DNA of 64,000 nucleotides from Methylibium rhizosphaerae (GTDB lineage: Bacteria > Pseudomonadota > Gammaproteobacteria > Burkholderiales > Burkholderiaceae_C). Positions within the stretch are counted from its first letter, which is position 1; every line of letters begins with the position of its first letter. A program made the position numbers and the translations under genes. Where the stretch lies: NCBI RefSeq assembly GCF_006386545.1, contig NZ_SWAR01000009.1:62001-126000 (forward strand), written 5' to 3'. The notes below the pieces were generated by a model that was not told where the DNA came from, searched no databases, and saw only the letters and a program-made list of their open reading frames with translations. This document shows positions 8,934 to 19,098 of this stretch, piece after piece.

Positions 8934-11009
8934 ATGTCACAGTCTTTCGCCCGCAGCCTTGACGCCCTCGGTAGCTGGCGCGTCAACGTGGAGTCGCGGC
9001 TGAAGGAGCTGACCCGCTTCCTGGGCGAGCACGAGCTGCTCGACGAGCCGGCCAACGACCTTCTCGACACGCTGCGGCTGCGCCTGTCGGGCGACAAGCT
9101 CGTCGTGGCCTTCGTAGCCGAGTTCTCGCGCGGCAAATCCGAGCTCATCAACGCCATCTTCTTTGCCGACGCCGGCCGACGCATCCTGCCGGCCACGCCG
9201 GGTCGCACGACCATGTGCCCGGTCGAACTGGGCTACGACGCAGACGAGGACCCCGGCCTCGCGCTGCTGCCGATCGATACGCGGCTCGACAACCTGTCGC
9301 TCGCCGAACTGCGCCAGCAGCCCAAGGCCTGGAAGGTGCTGCCGCTCGACCTGTCCGACCCGGACGCGCTGGCCGAGTCGCTCACCGAGGTGATGCGCAC
9401 CAAGACCGTGCCGGTGGACATTGCCAAGGCGCTCGGCTTCTGGGACGACGAACGCCCGCAGGACAACCCGCCGGTCGACTCCCATGGCCTGGTCGAGGTG
9501 CCGGCCTGGCGCCATGCGCTCATCAACGTGCCCCACCCCCTGCTGCGCCGCGGCCTCGTGGTGCTGGACACCCCGGGCCTCAATGCAATCGGCGCCGAAC
9601 CCGAGCTCACCGTCGGCCTGCTGCCCAGCGCACACGCCACCGTGTTCATCCTGAGCGCCGACACCGGCGTCACGAAATCCGACCTGGCCATCTGGCGCGA
9701 CCACCTGGGCGGCCAGGGGCTGGCCCGCTATGTGGCGCTCAACAAGATCGACGCGCTGGTCGACCCGCTGAGCCCGAAGGCACACACCGACGCGCAGATC
9801 GCCCGCCAGTGCGAAGAGGTGGCCCGCACGCTAGACGTGCCGCACAGCTGCGTGTTCCCCATCTCGGCGCGCCAGGCCCTGGCTGCGCGGGTGGCAAAGG
9901 ACGACGCCGGTCTCGCCGAAAGCCGCCTGCCCGCGCTGGAATCCGCGCTGGCCGACGAGCTGTTGCCGCAGCGCCGAGAGGTGCTCGAGCAGGTGACGCT
10001 CGAAGGCGCACAGCAGGTGCAGTCGCAGGTGACTCGGCGCCTCAACGACCGCCGCCGGCAGCTGGCCGAGCAGATGCTCGAGCTGCGCGGCCTGCGCGGC
10101 AAGAACACCTCCAAGGTGCGCCTCATGGTGTCGCGCGTGGAAGCCGAGGTGGCCGAGTTCGAGCAATGCACCTCGCGGCTGCAGGCCATGCGCATGGTGC
10201 ACACCCGCATGCTGAAGGACGCGCTGGTGGGGCTGTCGAGCGACCGCCTGCGCGAGCAGGTCGATGCGATGCAGGAAGCGGTGCGCGGCTCGCTGCTGCA
10301 GCTGGGCGCCAAGAAGGCCTTCGTCGACATGTGCGCCGGGCTGCGCAAGCTGATCGAGAGCGCACAGGACCGCGGCAACGAGATCCACGACATGCTGGCC
10401 GCCTCGTTCAACAAGCTCAACGCCGAGTTCGGTTTCGGGCTGTCGGTGGCCAAGGGGCCGGACCTCAGCCGCTTCGTGCGCGACCTCGAGCTCATCGAGC
10501 GCAACTATGTGCAGTACCTGGGCATCACCCAGGCGCTGCGGCTGTCGCAGCCACGCTTCATGGAGCAGTTCCGGCGCATGCTGGTGTCCCGGCTGCGTGT
10601 GGTGTTCGAGTCGGCCTGCGGCGAACTGGAGCTGTGGAACAAGACGGCCTCGGCGCAGATCGACTCGCAGCTGCGCGAACGCCGCCGCGCCTTCAAGCGC
10701 CGCCGCGAGTCGATGGAACGCATCCAGCAGGCGGCCGGCGAGCTGGAGCACCGCCTGAGCGAGCTCGAATCGCAGGACCAGCGCCTGCAGCAGCTTCAGG
10801 CCCGCTTCAAGCAGGTGGTGGACGTGCTCGTGGCCGCCGCGCAGGCGAAGCCCGGTGAAGCCCCTGCCGCGGCCGCACCGGCCCCGCTCGCCGACGGCGG
10901 CGAAAAGGCCGCCCCGCTGAACATCAAGCTGGTGGACCTGCCAGAAGAGGCCAGCGTCGATGTCTTCATCGACGTCGAGGAACCCACGGCCCACCTGATT
11001 CGCGCGTGA
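8934..11009 (+). CDS. bacterial dynamin-like GTPase
   Basis: 691-aa dynamin superfamily GTPase. The P-loop is AEFSRGKS (residues 62-69, with Ala in place of the first Gly), a long insert follows, then G3 DTPGLNAIG and G4 NKID. The C-terminal half is almost entirely helical, with coiled-coil heptads near the end (QQAAGELEHRLSELESQDQRL split by polar breaks), matching the stalk of bacterial dynamin-like proteins. Known relatives remodel or protect membranes; the substrate of this one is unknown. No transmembrane segment is evident. It lies 22 bp upstream of mutY, a co-location probably inherited vertically rather than functional. Confidence 0.85.
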   Translation: MSQSFARSLDALGSWRVNVESRLKELTRFLGEHELLDEPANDLLDTLRLRLSGDKLVVAFVAEFSRGKSELINAIFFADAGRRILPATPGRTTMCPVELGYDADEDPGLALLPIDTRLDNLSLAELRQQPKAWKVLPLDLSDPDALAESLTEVMRTKTVPVDIAKALGFWDDERPQDNPPVDSHGLVEVPAWRHALINVPHPLLRRGLVVLDTPGLNAIGAEPELTVGLLPSAHATVFILSADTGVTKSDLAIWRDHLGGQGLARYVALNKIDALVDPLSPKAHTDAQIARQCEEVARTLDVPHSCVFPISARQALAARVAKDDAGLAESRLPALESALADELLPQRREVLEQVTLEGAQQVQSQVTRRLNDRRRQLAEQMLELRGLRGKNTSKVRLMVSRVEAEVAEFEQCTSRLQAMRMVHTRMLKDALVGLSSDRLREQVDAMQEAVRGSLLQLGAKKAFVDMCAGLRKLIESAQDRGNEIHDMLAASFNKLNAEFGFGLSVAKGPDLSRFVRDLELIERNYVQYLGITQALRLSQPRFMEQFRRMLVSRLRVVFESACGELELWNKTASAQIDSQLRERRRAFKRRRESMERIQQAAGELEHRLSELESQDQRLQQLQARFKQVVDVLVAAAQAKPGEAPAAAAPAPLADGGEKAAPLNIKLVDLPEEASVDVFIDVEEPTAHLIRA

Positions 11010-11031
11010 TTCCGCGCCTGACCCGCGCCTG

Positions 11032-12144
11032 ATGCCTCGCCCTCGCAGAGAGGCCGCTTCCAGGGCGGCCGAATCTTCTTCTGCAACCGAAGTCGACGCC
11101 GACCTCGCCCGTCAGTTCGCCTCCCTGGTGGTGGCCTGGCAGCGGGAGCACGGCCGCCACGGGCTGCCCTGGCAGCGCACCCGCGACCCGTATCGCGTGT
11201 GGCTCTCGGAAATCATGCTGCAGCAGACGCAGGTGAGCACCGTGCTCGCCTACTACGCCCGCTTCCTCGAGCGGTATCCCGACGTGCCGGCACTCGCCGC
11301 CGCGCCGCTCGACGACGTGCTCACTGCCTGGGCTGGCCTGGGCTACTACAGCCGCGCCCGCAACCTGCACCGCTGTGCGCAGGCGGTGGTGGCGGTGCAT
11401 GGCGGCTCGTTCCCGACCAGCGCCGCGCAACTGGCCGAGTTGCCCGGCATCGGCCGCTCCACCGCAGCGGCCATCGCGTCGTTCTGCTTCGGCGAGCGCG
11501 CCGCCATCCTCGACGGCAACGTGAAACGCGTGCTGAGCCGCACGCTCGGCTTCGGCGACGACCTCGCCGAGACGCGCCATGAGCGCCGGCTGTGGAGCCT
11601 GGCCGAGGCGGTGCTGCCCCAGCAGGGCGACGACATGCCGGCCTACACCCAGGGCCTGATGGACCTGGGCGCCACCGTCTGCCTGGCACGCAAGCCGACC
11701 TGCCTGCTGTGCCCGGTGCAGGCGCTTTGCGCCGCGCAGCGTGAAGGCAGTCCCGAGCGCTACCCGGTCAAGACCCGCAAGCTCAAGCGCAGCCGCCGCG
11801 AGCATTGGTGGCTGTGGCTCGAATGGCAGGACCAGGTGTGGCTGCAGCAACGCCCCGCCACCGGCGTGTGGGCCGGGCTGTGGGTGCTGCCGCTGTTCGA
11901 TGACGAGGCGCAGTTGCAGGCGGCCGCGCAAGGCCTCGGCTCGACGCCGGAGCCGCAGCCGCAGATCGAACACGCCCTCACCCACTTCGACTGGGTGCTG
12001 CATCCGCGGCGGGCCCGGCTGGCAGCGCTGCCGGCGGCCGACGGCGGAAGCGGCGTGCTGGGCGAAGGTCGCTGGGTGGCGCGCGACCAGCTGGGCGGAG
12101 TGGCCCTGCCGTCACCGCTGCGCAAGCTGCTGCTCGGCGCCTAG
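11032..12144 (+). CDS. mutY: adenine DNA glycosylase MutY
   Basis: Removes adenine mispaired with 8-oxoguanine. The 370-aa product has the EIMLQQTQV helix with the catalytic Glu, the helix-hairpin-helix LPGIGRSTAAAI, the GNVKRV motif region, the 4Fe-4S cluster cysteines C-X6-C-X2-C-X5-C (CLARKPTCLLCPVQALC) and a C-terminal NUDIX-like domain (RPATGVWAGLWVLP) for 8-oxoG recognition. The first 30 residues are variable, so the true start may be slightly later. The 3' end overlaps the convergent LON-domain gene by four bases. Confidence 0.95.
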   Translation: MPRPRREAASRAAESSSATEVDADLARQFASLVVAWQREHGRHGLPWQRTRDPYRVWLSEIMLQQTQVSTVLAYYARFLERYPDVPALAAAPLDDVLTAWAGLGYYSRARNLHRCAQAVVAVHGGSFPTSAAQLAELPGIGRSTAAAIASFCFGERAAILDGNVKRVLSRTLGFGDDLAETRHERRLWSLAEAVLPQQGDDMPAYTQGLMDLGATVCLARKPTCLLCPVQALCAAQREGSPERYPVKTRKLKRSRREHWWLWLEWQDQVWLQQRPATGVWAGLWVLPLFDDEAQLQAAAQGLGSTPEPQPQIEHALTHFDWVLHPRRARLAALPAADGGSGVLGEGRWVARDQLGGVALPSPLRKLLLGA

Positions 12145-12764
12145 GTCACGACGCCCTTGCTGCGCAGGAACTCGTCGACGAGCTTCAGGCGCACCAGCGG
12201 GTCGGGCAGCTCCATCAGTTTCTGCTTCGCCGTGATGGAGATCGGCAGCAGCTCGCACCAGCGGTTGGCCACCCAGCCCGCGCTTTCGAAGCGATACGGC
12301 TCGAGGATGTGCACCACGCCCTGGCGCTTGAGTGCGGCGATCGCGTTGGCCAGACCCTTGGCGGTGCCGACCAGCTCCTCGGTGGGGAGCACGGCTTCGT
12401 CGCCGGGCAGGTCGGACACGTCGCCCACCCACAACCCGTTGGGCTGCTGGCGGCTGGCGTGGGTCTCGAACCTCACCGTGCCGCGGCAGCGCACCTGCAG
12501 GATGCCGCTTTGCGGGCTGTCGACGTCGATCAGCTCGGCCTGGCAGCCAATGGTTTCGAGCTCGACGGCGTCGCCTGCGCGCTTGACCTCCTGGCCGCGC
12601 TTGAGCGCCACCACACCGAACGGCCGCTGCTCGCGCATGCAGGTGCCGATGAGGTCGAGATAGCGCGCTTCGAACACCTTCAGGCTCAACAGGCCGTCCG
12701 GGAAGAGCACCGACTGCAGGGGAAACAGGGGGAGCTCTCGAGTACTGCTGGAGGATGCTGTCAT
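12141..12764 (-). CDS. LON peptidase substrate-binding domain protein
   Basis: 207-aa stand-alone protein with the N-terminal LON (PUA-like) domain only: [30 protein letters not shown], then FGVVALKRG and a late [14 protein letters not shown] strand. There is no AAA+ or protease domain. Such proteins are widespread and of uncertain function, possibly substrate recruitment. The ATG at 12764 overlaps the rapZ stop (ATGA), making this the last gene of the nadK-recN-rapZ-LON set. Confidence 0.85.
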   Translation of the reverse strand: MTASSSSTRELPLFPLQSVLFPDGLLSLKVFEARYLDLIGTCMREQRPFGVVALKRGQEVKRAGDAVELETIGCQAELIDVDSPQSGILQVRCRGTVRFETHASRQQPNGLWVGDVSDLPGDEAVLPTEELVGTAKGLANAIAALKRQGVVHILEPYRFESAGWVANRWCELLPISITAKQKLMELPDPLVRLKLVDEFLRSKGVVT

Positions 12765-13705
12765 TTGGGGGTTCGATGGCCCTCGCGTGCACCGAGTTCG
12801 CGGTGCCGCACGAGGGTGACGCCGCGCGAGGCGAAGCGTCGGGCAAGCTGCTCGGCGCAATACACCGAGCGGTGCTGGCCGCCGGTGCAGCCGATGGCCA
12901 CGGTGAGGTAGCTGCGCTGGTCCTGCTCGAAGGCAGGCAGCCAGCGCACCAGGAAGGCTTCGATCTGCGCCACCATCTCGGCCACCTCGGGCTGCTCTTC
13001 GAGATAGGTGATCACCGGGGCATCGCGCCCGGTCAACGGCCGCAGCTCGCGCACGTAGTGCGGGTTGGGCAGCATGCGCACGTCGAACACGTAGTCGGCG
13101 TCGAGCGGCACGCCGTGCTTGAACGCGAAAGACTCGAAGATCAGCGTCAGCGTGGACGAGGCGGTCTGCACCAGGCTGCGCATCCAGGCGCGCAGCTGCG
13201 CCGGGCGCAGCTGGCTGGTGTCGATGGTGGAGGACACGTCGCGCAGGTCGGCCAGCAGCTCGCGCTCGAGCTCGATGGCCTCGGTGAGCACGCGATGCGC
13301 GTCCTCGCGCAGCTCGCCGGTGGCGGCTTCGTCGAAGTCGTCGGACAGCGGATGCCGGCGCCTTGTTTCGGAGAAGCGGCGCACCAGCGTGTCGGTGCTG
13401 GCGTCGAGAAAGATCGAGCGCACCGCCACGCCTTCGTCGCGCAGCTGCGCCAGCACCGGCAGCAGCTGCTGCACCGAGCCGGCGGTGTGCACGTCCACAC
13501 CGACGGCGACACGGCGCGCCGAGCGGGCGTGCTCCAGCTTGATGAACTCGCGCAGCAGTTGCGGCGGCAGGTTGTCGACGCAGTAGAAGCCGGCGTCCTC
13601 GAGCGCGGCCAGCGCCACCGACTTGCCGGAGCCGGAGATGCCGGTGACCAGCACGACTTCACGCGGCTCGAGCGCGGGCGCTGGTGCGGAAACAACCGTG
13701 TTCAT
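12761..13705 (-). CDS. rapZ: RNase adapter protein RapZ (YvcJ family NTPase)
   Basis: 314-aa P-loop protein. The Walker A is GISGSGKS (residues 22-29), followed by [12 protein letters not shown] and, in the C-terminal half, [21 protein letters not shown] and [11 protein letters not shown], the signature blocks of the RapZ/YvcJ family. In enterobacteria RapZ guides RNase E to the GlmZ small RNA; in this lineage the role is less sure. It overlaps recN and the LON-domain gene by ATGA at each end. The initiating ATG is the only reasonable start. Confidence 0.92.
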   Translation of the reverse strand: MNTVVSAPAPALEPREVVLVTGISGSGKSVALAALEDAGFYCVDNLPPQLLREFIKLEHARSARRVAVGVDVHTAGSVQQLLPVLAQLRDEGVAVRSIFLDASTDTLVRRFSETRRRHPLSDDFDEAATGELREDAHRVLTEAIELERELLADLRDVSSTIDTSQLRPAQLRAWMRSLVQTASSTLTLIFESFAFKHGVPLDADYVFDVRMLPNPHYVRELRPLTGRDAPVITYLEEQPEVAEMVAQIEAFLVRWLPAFEQDQRSYLTVAIGCTGGQHRSVYCAEQLARRFASRGVTLVRHRELGAREGHRTPK

Positions 13706-15390
13706 GATCTCTTTGCGCGGGCCTTGGCCGGTGCCGGCGCGGCAGCCACCGCGGTGGCCAGCATTTCCTTCGCATGGGCGAGGCTCGCGCCCGAGAGCTG
13801 CTGGCCGCCTAGCATGCGTGCGATCTCGGCCACCCGCGCCTCACCCAGCACCAGCGACACGTCGCTGGTGGTGCTGCCGGCCCGGCTGGTCTTGGAAACC
13901 ACGTGGTGGTGGTCGGCACAGGCGGCCACCTGCGGCAGGTGGGTCACCGCCATGACCTGCCGGTCGCGGCCCAGCTGCTTCATCAGCCGGCCCACGGTTT
14001 CGGCCACGGCGCCGCCCACGCCGGAATCGATCTCGTCGAAGATGAGCGTGCCGGCTTCGCCCAGCTCGCTGGTGGTGACCGCGATCGCCAGCGCGATGCG
14101 CGAGAGTTCGCCTCCGGAAGCCACCTTGCCCAGCGGGCGCGGTGTGCTGCCTTCGTGACCGGCCACCAGGAACTCGGCCGATTCGAGGCCATGCGACTGC
14201 GGCTCCGCCAGCACCGACAAGGCCACTTCGAAACGGCCACCCGCCATGCCCAGCTGCTGCATTGCGACGGTGACGGCCTGCGCCAGCCGGGGCGCGGCGG
14301 CGCGACGCAGCTTCGAGACGGCCTTGGCTTCGGTGTCGTAGGTGCTTCGCGCTGCGGCCGCCTCGCGCTCCAGCGCCTCGAGGTCGCTCGCGGCTTCGAG
14401 CGCCTGCAGTTCGCTGCGCCAGGCCTCCAGCGTGGCCGGCAACTCTTCGGGCTGGCGGCGGTAGCGTCGGGCCAGGCTCATCCAGGCGGCGAGCCGCTCG
14501 TCGAGCGCCTGCAGGCGCTCGGGTTCGAGATCGGTGTGGCGCAGCGCTGCGTTGAGGCTGTGGGCGGCGTCCTGCAGTTGCGCCTGAGCCCCCTGCAGCA
14601 CCTCCAGCGCGCTGGCGAGCGCCGTCTCGTAGCCGGCCACCGGCTGCAGCGCATCGATGGCGCGGCCGGTCAGTTCGTCGGCCGAGCCTTCCGCCTCGGA
14701 CACAGCGTTCAAGGCCAGTTGAGCGGCATCGAGAATCGCCTGTGCATGGGCCAGGCGCTGATGCTCGGCGTTGAGCTCGGCCCACTCGTCGGCGCCTGGC
14801 GCCAGCTTGTCGAGCTCGCCGATCTGCCACTGCAGGCGCTCTCGTTCGCGCTCCAGGTCGGCCTGCTTGCCGCGGGCTTCGTCCAGCTGCTGCCTGGCGC
14901 CGCGCCAGCCGGCCCAGGCAGCCGCCATGGCGCTGGAGTCCACGCCGGCGTAGGCGTCGAGCAGCGCACGCACCGAATCTGCACGGGTGAGGCTCTGCCA
15001 GGCGTGCTGGCCGTGGATGTCGACCAGCTGTTCGCCCAGCTCGCGCAGCTGGGTGACGGTGGCCGGGCTGCCGTTGATCCAGGCCCGGCTCTTGCCCTGC
15101 GCATCGAGCGTGCGGCGCAGCAGCAGCGTGTCGTCGCGCTCGAACCCGGCGGCTTCGAGCCACGGGGCGAAGGCGTCGCGCATGTCGAACTCGGCAGTGA
15201 TCTCGGCGCGCGCGGCGCCTTCGCGCACCACGCCGGCGTCGCCGCGGCTGCCCAGCGCGAGCTGCAGCGCGTCGATCAGGATGGACTTGCCGGCGCCGGT
15301 TTCGCCGGTGAGCACCGAAAAGCCTTCGGCCAGATCGACCTCCAGCGAGGTCACGATGACAAAGTCACGCAGCGCGAGACGACGCAGCAT
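13702..15390 (-). CDS. recN: DNA repair protein RecN
   Basis: SMC-like ATPase acting in double-strand break repair. The 562-aa product has Walker A GETGAGKS (residues 29-36), a QHAWQSL Q-loop segment, two coiled-coil arms through the middle, a [12 protein letters not shown] signature and Walker [13 protein letters not shown]. All belong to RecN rather than SbcC or SMC. The length is usual. The start overlaps the nadK stop (TGATG). It is typically SOS controlled, but no LexA box is visible because it is internal to the operon. Confidence 0.95.
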   Translation of the reverse strand: MLRRLALRDFVIVTSLEVDLAEGFSVLTGETGAGKSILIDALQLALGSRGDAGVVREGAARAEITAEFDMRDAFAPWLEAAGFERDDTLLLRRTLDAQGKSRAWINGSPATVTQLRELGEQLVDIHGQHAWQSLTRADSVRALLDAYAGVDSSAMAAAWAGWRGARQQLDEARGKQADLERERERLQWQIGELDKLAPGADEWAELNAEHQRLAHAQAILDAAQLALNAVSEAEGSADELTGRAIDALQPVAGYETALASALEVLQGAQAQLQDAAHSLNAALRHTDLEPERLQALDERLAAWMSLARRYRRQPEELPATLEAWRSELQALEAASDLEALEREAAAARSTYDTEAKAVSKLRRAAAPRLAQAVTVAMQQLGMAGGRFEVALSVLAEPQSHGLESAEFLVAGHEGSTPRPLGKVASGGELSRIALAIAVTTSELGEAGTLIFDEIDSGVGGAVAETVGRLMKQLGRDRQVMAVTHLPQVAACADHHHVVSKTSRAGSTTSDVSLVLGEARVAEIARMLGGQQLSGASLAHAKEMLATAVAAAPAPAKARAKRS

Positions 15391-16268
15391 CAGCCCACCA
15401 CCCCTTCGTTCCAGTGCAGCTTGCGGCGCAGCGTGGCGTAGTAGCTCCAGCCGCGCGGATGCAGGAAGCGTACGCGGTGTTCGGAGCGGCGCACCGTGAT
15501 GCGGTCGCCGTGCAGCAGGCTGGCGAGGCTTTGCATGTCGAAGTTCACGCTCGCGTCGCGCCCGGCGACGATCTCGACCGACACGCAGCCCGCGTCCGGC
15601 AGGACGATCGGCCTGTTCGACAGCGTGTGCGGCGCGATCGGCACCATCGACCAGCCGGCGATCGCCGGATGCAGGATGGGCCCGCCGGCCGACAGCGCGT
15701 AGGCGGTCGAGCCGGTGGGCGACGCGATGATGAGCCCGTCGGCACGCAGGTTGGCGACGAACTGGTCGTCCACCGAGATCTTGAGCTCCACCATGCTGGA
15801 GGCGGCGCCGCGGCTCACCACCACGTCGTTGAGCGCATAGCCCTCATAGATGACTTCGCCGTCGCGCTCGACCGCGCCCTCGAACATGCTGCGGTGTTCT
15901 TCCTCGTAGTCGCCGGCGATCATGGGCGCCAGGACTTCGGCGGTTTCGCTGACCGGGATGTCGGTGATGAAGCCGAGCCGGCCCTGGTTGACCCCCGCCA
16001 GCGGCACGTTGTAGCGCGCCAGTTCGCGCGCGATGTGCAGCATGGTGCCGTCGCCGCCCACAACCACGGCCAGGTCGCACTGGCGGCCGAGCTCGGCGGT
16101 GGGAAGCGCGGGGTAGTCGGTGAGGCCGGTGTTGAGGGCGGTGGCGCGCTCGAGCGTCACCTCCAGGCCTTGGCGCACCAGAAACTGGGCAAGCTCGTCC
16201 AGCACCGAGCGGCTGCCCTGAGCCTGGTATTTGCCTATGAGTGCGGCATGTCGGAAGCGCGTCGGCAT
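15390..16268 (-). CDS. nadK: NAD kinase NadK
   Basis: Phosphorylates NAD to NADP. The 292-aa product shows the diagnostic GGDGTML loop (around residue 74), the [11 protein letters not shown] block, the ALNDVV NAD-contacting pair and the glycine-rich [15 protein letters not shown] motif. The ATG at 16268 lies 59 bp from the divergent hrcA start, a common juxtaposition in betaproteobacteria. It is first of a tightly overlapping set with recN, rapZ and the LON-domain gene. Confidence 0.95.
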   Translation of the reverse strand: MPTRFRHAALIGKYQAQGSRSVLDELAQFLVRQGLEVTLERATALNTGLTDYPALPTAELGRQCDLAVVVGGDGTMLHIARELARYNVPLAGVNQGRLGFITDIPVSETAEVLAPMIAGDYEEEHRSMFEGAVERDGEVIYEGYALNDVVVSRGAASSMVELKISVDDQFVANLRADGLIIASPTGSTAYALSAGGPILHPAIAGWSMVPIAPHTLSNRPIVLPDAGCVSVEIVAGRDASVNFDMQSLASLLHGDRITVRRSEHRVRFLHPRGWSYYATLRRKLHWNEGVVG

Positions 16269-16327
16269 GTGAGGAATTACACCATAGCGATTGCCCCTGG
16301 ATTCTCTTGGAGCAAGGCGAACCTAGA

Positions 16328-17362
16328 ATGACTTTCATGCTGGACGACCGCGCCAAGACGCTGCTGAAGACCCTGGTCGAGCGATACATCGCCGATGGCC
16401 AACCCGTGGGTTCGCGCACGCTGTCCAGGGCTTCCGGCCTCGAGCTGTCGCCGGCCACCATCCGCAACGTGATGGCCGACCTCGAGGAACTGGGCCTCAT
16501 CGCCAGCCCGCACACGTCGGCCGGGCGCATCCCCACGGCACGGGGCTATCGCCTGTTCGTAGACACCATGCTCACCGCACGCTCGCTGCAGCGCGACGAC
16601 GAGGCGGCAGTGCCGCCCGACGCCCGGGGGCAGCTGCAGCCCGACCAGCCGCAGAGGGTGATCGCCAACGCGGCCCACCTGCTGTCCGACCTGTCGCAGT
16701 TCGTCGGCGTGGTCACCGCGCCGCGCAAGGCGTCGGTGTTCCACCACATCGAATTCCTGCGCCTGGGCGAGCGGCGCATCCTGCTCATCCTGGTGGCGCC
16801 CGACGGCGACGTGCAGAACCGGGTGATCTTCACCGCCCAGGACTACACGCAAAGCCAGCTCATCGAGGCCAGCAACTACCTCAACGCGCACTACGCCGGC
16901 CTCACCATCGAACTGGTGCGCGAGCGGCTCAAGGGCGAGATCGAGGCCCTGCGCGGAGAGATCGCCGCGCTGATGCAGGCGGCCGTGCAGGCCGGCACCG
17001 ACGCCATGGAAGAAAGCGACCAGGTCGTCGTGTCCGGCGAACGCAACCTGCTGGGGGTGCAGGACTTCGGCAACGACATGGGCTCCCTGCGCAAGCTGTT
17101 CGACCTGTTCGAGCAGAAGACGCAGCTGATGCGCCTGCTCGACGTCTCGAGCCGCGCCGACGGCGTGCGCATCTACATCGGCGGCGAAAGCCAGGTGGTG
17201 CCGTACGAGGAACTGTCGGTAGTGTCGGCGCCCTACGTGGTGGACGGCCAGGTGGTCGGCACGCTCGGCGTGATCGGGCCCACCCGCATGGCCTACGACC
17301 GCATGATCCAGATCGTCGATATCACGGCGCGGCTGGTCAGCAACGCCCTGAGCCAGAAGTAG
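16328..17362 (+). CDS. hrcA: heat-inducible transcription repressor HrcA
   Basis: Represses groE/dnaK operons by binding CIRCE elements. The 344-aa product has an N-terminal winged helix ([29 protein letters not shown]), the [18 protein letters not shown] linker and the GAF-like dimerisation half ending [22 protein letters not shown]. An ATG nine bases downstream (16337) is an alternative start. No CIRCE inverted repeat was seen near it or in the nadK-hrcA gap, so it is probably not autoregulated from here. Confidence 0.93.
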   Translation: MTFMLDDRAKTLLKTLVERYIADGQPVGSRTLSRASGLELSPATIRNVMADLEELGLIASPHTSAGRIPTARGYRLFVDTMLTARSLQRDDEAAVPPDARGQLQPDQPQRVIANAAHLLSDLSQFVGVVTAPRKASVFHHIEFLRLGERRILLILVAPDGDVQNRVIFTAQDYTQSQLIEASNYLNAHYAGLTIELVRERLKGEIEALRGEIAALMQAAVQAGTDAMEESDQVVVSGERNLLGVQDFGNDMGSLRKLFDLFEQKTQLMRLLDVSSRADGVRIYIGGESQVVPYEELSVVSAPYVVDGQVVGTLGVIGPTRMAYDRMIQIVDITARLVSNALSQK

Positions 17363-17392
17363 GGCCGCCTACAATGCCGCCTCTTTCCCCGG

Positions 17393-17469
17393 GGGCCGTT
17401 AGCTCAGTCGGTTAGAGCAGAGGACTCATAATCCTTTGGTCGTTGGTTCAAGTCCAACACGGCCTACCA
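17393..17469 (+). tRNA. tRNA with CAT anticodon, probably tRNA-Ile2 (lysidine type)
   Basis: Full cloverleaf of 77 nt: acceptor GGGCCGT/ACGGCCT, D-arm GCTC...GAGC, anticodon stem GAGGA/TCCTT with loop CTCATAA (CAT), T-arm GTTGG/CCAAC and encoded CCA. The anticodon region GACTCATAATC and TTGGTC variable region resemble bacterial tRNA-Ile2, whose C34 is modified by TilS to read AUA; elongator Met is the alternative. A TACAAT -10-like box lies at 17370-17375. It marks the core-side border of the accessory locus. Confidence 0.9.
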
Positions 17470-17673
17470 ATGAGCGGGTGAGCATGCCACACAACAGCGG
17501 CGGCGAACAACGGGTGTTCGACGTCCGGCTGCCCGATTGGCTACAAGTCATATACGCGAGCGGCGGTTCAGTTTTTGGGGCTCGTCGCGCTTGCGTTCGC
17601 ACATGTGCCTCGCTAACGTGCCGTCCCAAAGCACAGCAATAACGCGGTGCAGGTCCGATCCGGGAGGTGGACC

Positions 17674-18660
17674 ATGCAGATTCGATCGAGTGCGAACCTC
17701 GGCCTCATCGGCCGGAACCGCACGTTCGACACAGCCCTGTCGTTCGCACGCAAAGCCGCGCGCCATGATTGCCCCTTGCTGATCGTCGGCGAGACCGGCA
17801 CGGGCAAGGACGAGGTCGCGCGCCTTGTCCACGCGCACAGCACGCGCGCCAGCGGCCCGTTCGTCAGCCTCAACTGCGCGGCACTGCCCGAGGCGTTGAT
17901 CGAAAGCGAGCTGTTCGGCTACGAGCGCGGCGCGTTCACCGGCGCGGGCCGTTCCTACGCGGGCCGATTCGTCGCTGCCGACGGCGGCACCCTGTTCCTC
18001 GACGAACTCGGCGACCTGCCGCTCGCAAGCCAAGCCAAGCTGCTGCGCGCGATCGAGCATCGCGAGGTCACGCCGCTGGGCAGCATGCGAGCGCGCAAGG
18101 TCGATCTACGCATCGTGGCCGCGACTCATCAGCCGCTCGAGGCCATGGTGCGCGAGCGGCGCTTTCGCGAGGATCTGTTCTACCGGCTCAGCGTCGCGCG
18201 TGTGCAGCTGCCACCGCTGCGCGAACGCCGCGACGACATCCTCGAACTGGCCGCACATTTCATGGCACCACTCAAGCGCAGCGCCGACGGTGCGCGGGTC
18301 GGCTGGTTCGATGCCGTGGCGCTCGAGTGCCTGCTTGCCCACCGCTGGCCCGGCAATGTGCGTGAGCTGCGCAACGTGATCGAGTCCATCTTCATCGACC
18401 CGCCCGACGGCCCGATCACCCTGCGCTCGCTGCCCGCCTATCTCGCGCAGCCCTTCGACGATCCCAACACGGCCGCAGTGCCAGGCCGCAACGAGCGCCA
18501 GCGCATCCTTGACACCCTGCTCGCCACCCACTGGAACAAGGCGGCCGCCGCGCGCGAGCTCAAATGGTCGCGCGTAACGCTCTACCGCAAGATGGCCAAG
18601 CACGCGATTCCATGCGCCAGCGAGGCGCAGGCCGACCCCGTCCGTTCGCACGCCGGCTAG
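17674..18660 (+). CDS. sigma-54-dependent activator lacking a sensor domain
   Basis: 328-aa bacterial enhancer-binding protein. The AAA+ domain begins almost at once: Walker A GETGTGKD (39-46), the sigma-54-contacting GAFTGA loop (86-91), Walker B GGTLFLDELGD (104-114), then LPPLRERRDDI and W-PGNVRELRN. A Fis-type HTH closes it (KAAAARELKWSRVTLYRKM, about 290-310). No receiver, PAS or GAF domain precedes the AAA+ part, so the architecture is PspF-like and control must come from a partner or expression level. The ATG at 17674 follows a GGGAGG site. It faces the 14-gene operon whose -24/-12 promoter is at 39.1 kb, and is the likely dedicated activator. Confidence 0.9.
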   Translation: MQIRSSANLGLIGRNRTFDTALSFARKAARHDCPLLIVGETGTGKDEVARLVHAHSTRASGPFVSLNCAALPEALIESELFGYERGAFTGAGRSYAGRFVAADGGTLFLDELGDLPLASQAKLLRAIEHREVTPLGSMRARKVDLRIVAATHQPLEAMVRERRFREDLFYRLSVARVQLPPLRERRDDILELAAHFMAPLKRSADGARVGWFDAVALECLLAHRWPGNVRELRNVIESIFIDPPDGPITLRSLPAYLAQPFDDPNTAAVPGRNERQRILDTLLATHWNKAAAARELKWSRVTLYRKMAKHAIPCASEAQADPVRSHAG

Positions 18661-18704
18661 TTCGCATCAACGCCAATCAGGCATGTGATGGCTGCCGCCC
18701 CGCC

Positions 18705-19088
18705 TCATGGAGAGCCCGAGCGAGGAGTCCGCCGAACGTGCTGTCCGCTCCGCGTTTGCCCGCCGGCATCGTCTGTGGCGGCGTTGCCCTCGACCAGCGG
18801 TGTCCGCGCCGGCGTGGTGATCGCGCCGAACTGCGCTTCATAGTTGCCGATGCTTCGGTCGAGCAGGTCGAGGAAGACCTTGGCATAGGCCGGCGCCGTG
18901 ACGATGCGCGTATGCGTCGCCGCGCCGCTGTTGCCGTCGGCATAGTCCTGCGCGAAGTCGAACAGGAACTCGAAGGCATTGAAACCGACCTCGAACTGAT
19001 TCGCGTAGCTCGCCAGTTCAGCCGCCAGCTCCGGTGTCAGGCCCGAAGGAGGCCGGGCCTGACGGCGCGGATGGCGCTGACGGCGCAT
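18705..19088 (-). CDS. DUF3467-like small protein
   Basis: 127-aa protein, last gene of the long operon. The core (residues 25-90) reads ASYANQFEVGFNAFEFLFDF, then THTRIVTAPAYAKVFLDLLD and IGNYEAQFGAI, matching the DUF3467 pattern of an F-DF strand followed by a helix with a conserved YE-FG end. The function of the family is unknown. The N-terminus is Arg-rich and the last 35 residues look disordered. It begins 10 bp after the lytic gene and ends 44 bp from the convergent activator. The call is by motif reading only. Confidence 0.6.
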   Translation of the reverse strand: MRRQRHPRRQARPPSGLTPELAAELASYANQFEVGFNAFEFLFDFAQDYADGNSGAATHTRIVTAPAYAKVFLDLLDRSIGNYEAQFGAITTPARTPLVEGNAATDDAGGQTRSGQHVRRTPRSGSP

Positions 19089-19098
19089 GGCACGGCTG

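Noticed and set aside
16269-16327. CIRCE operator or LexA box in the nadK-hrcA gap
   Set aside because: No matching inverted repeat in the 59 bp.
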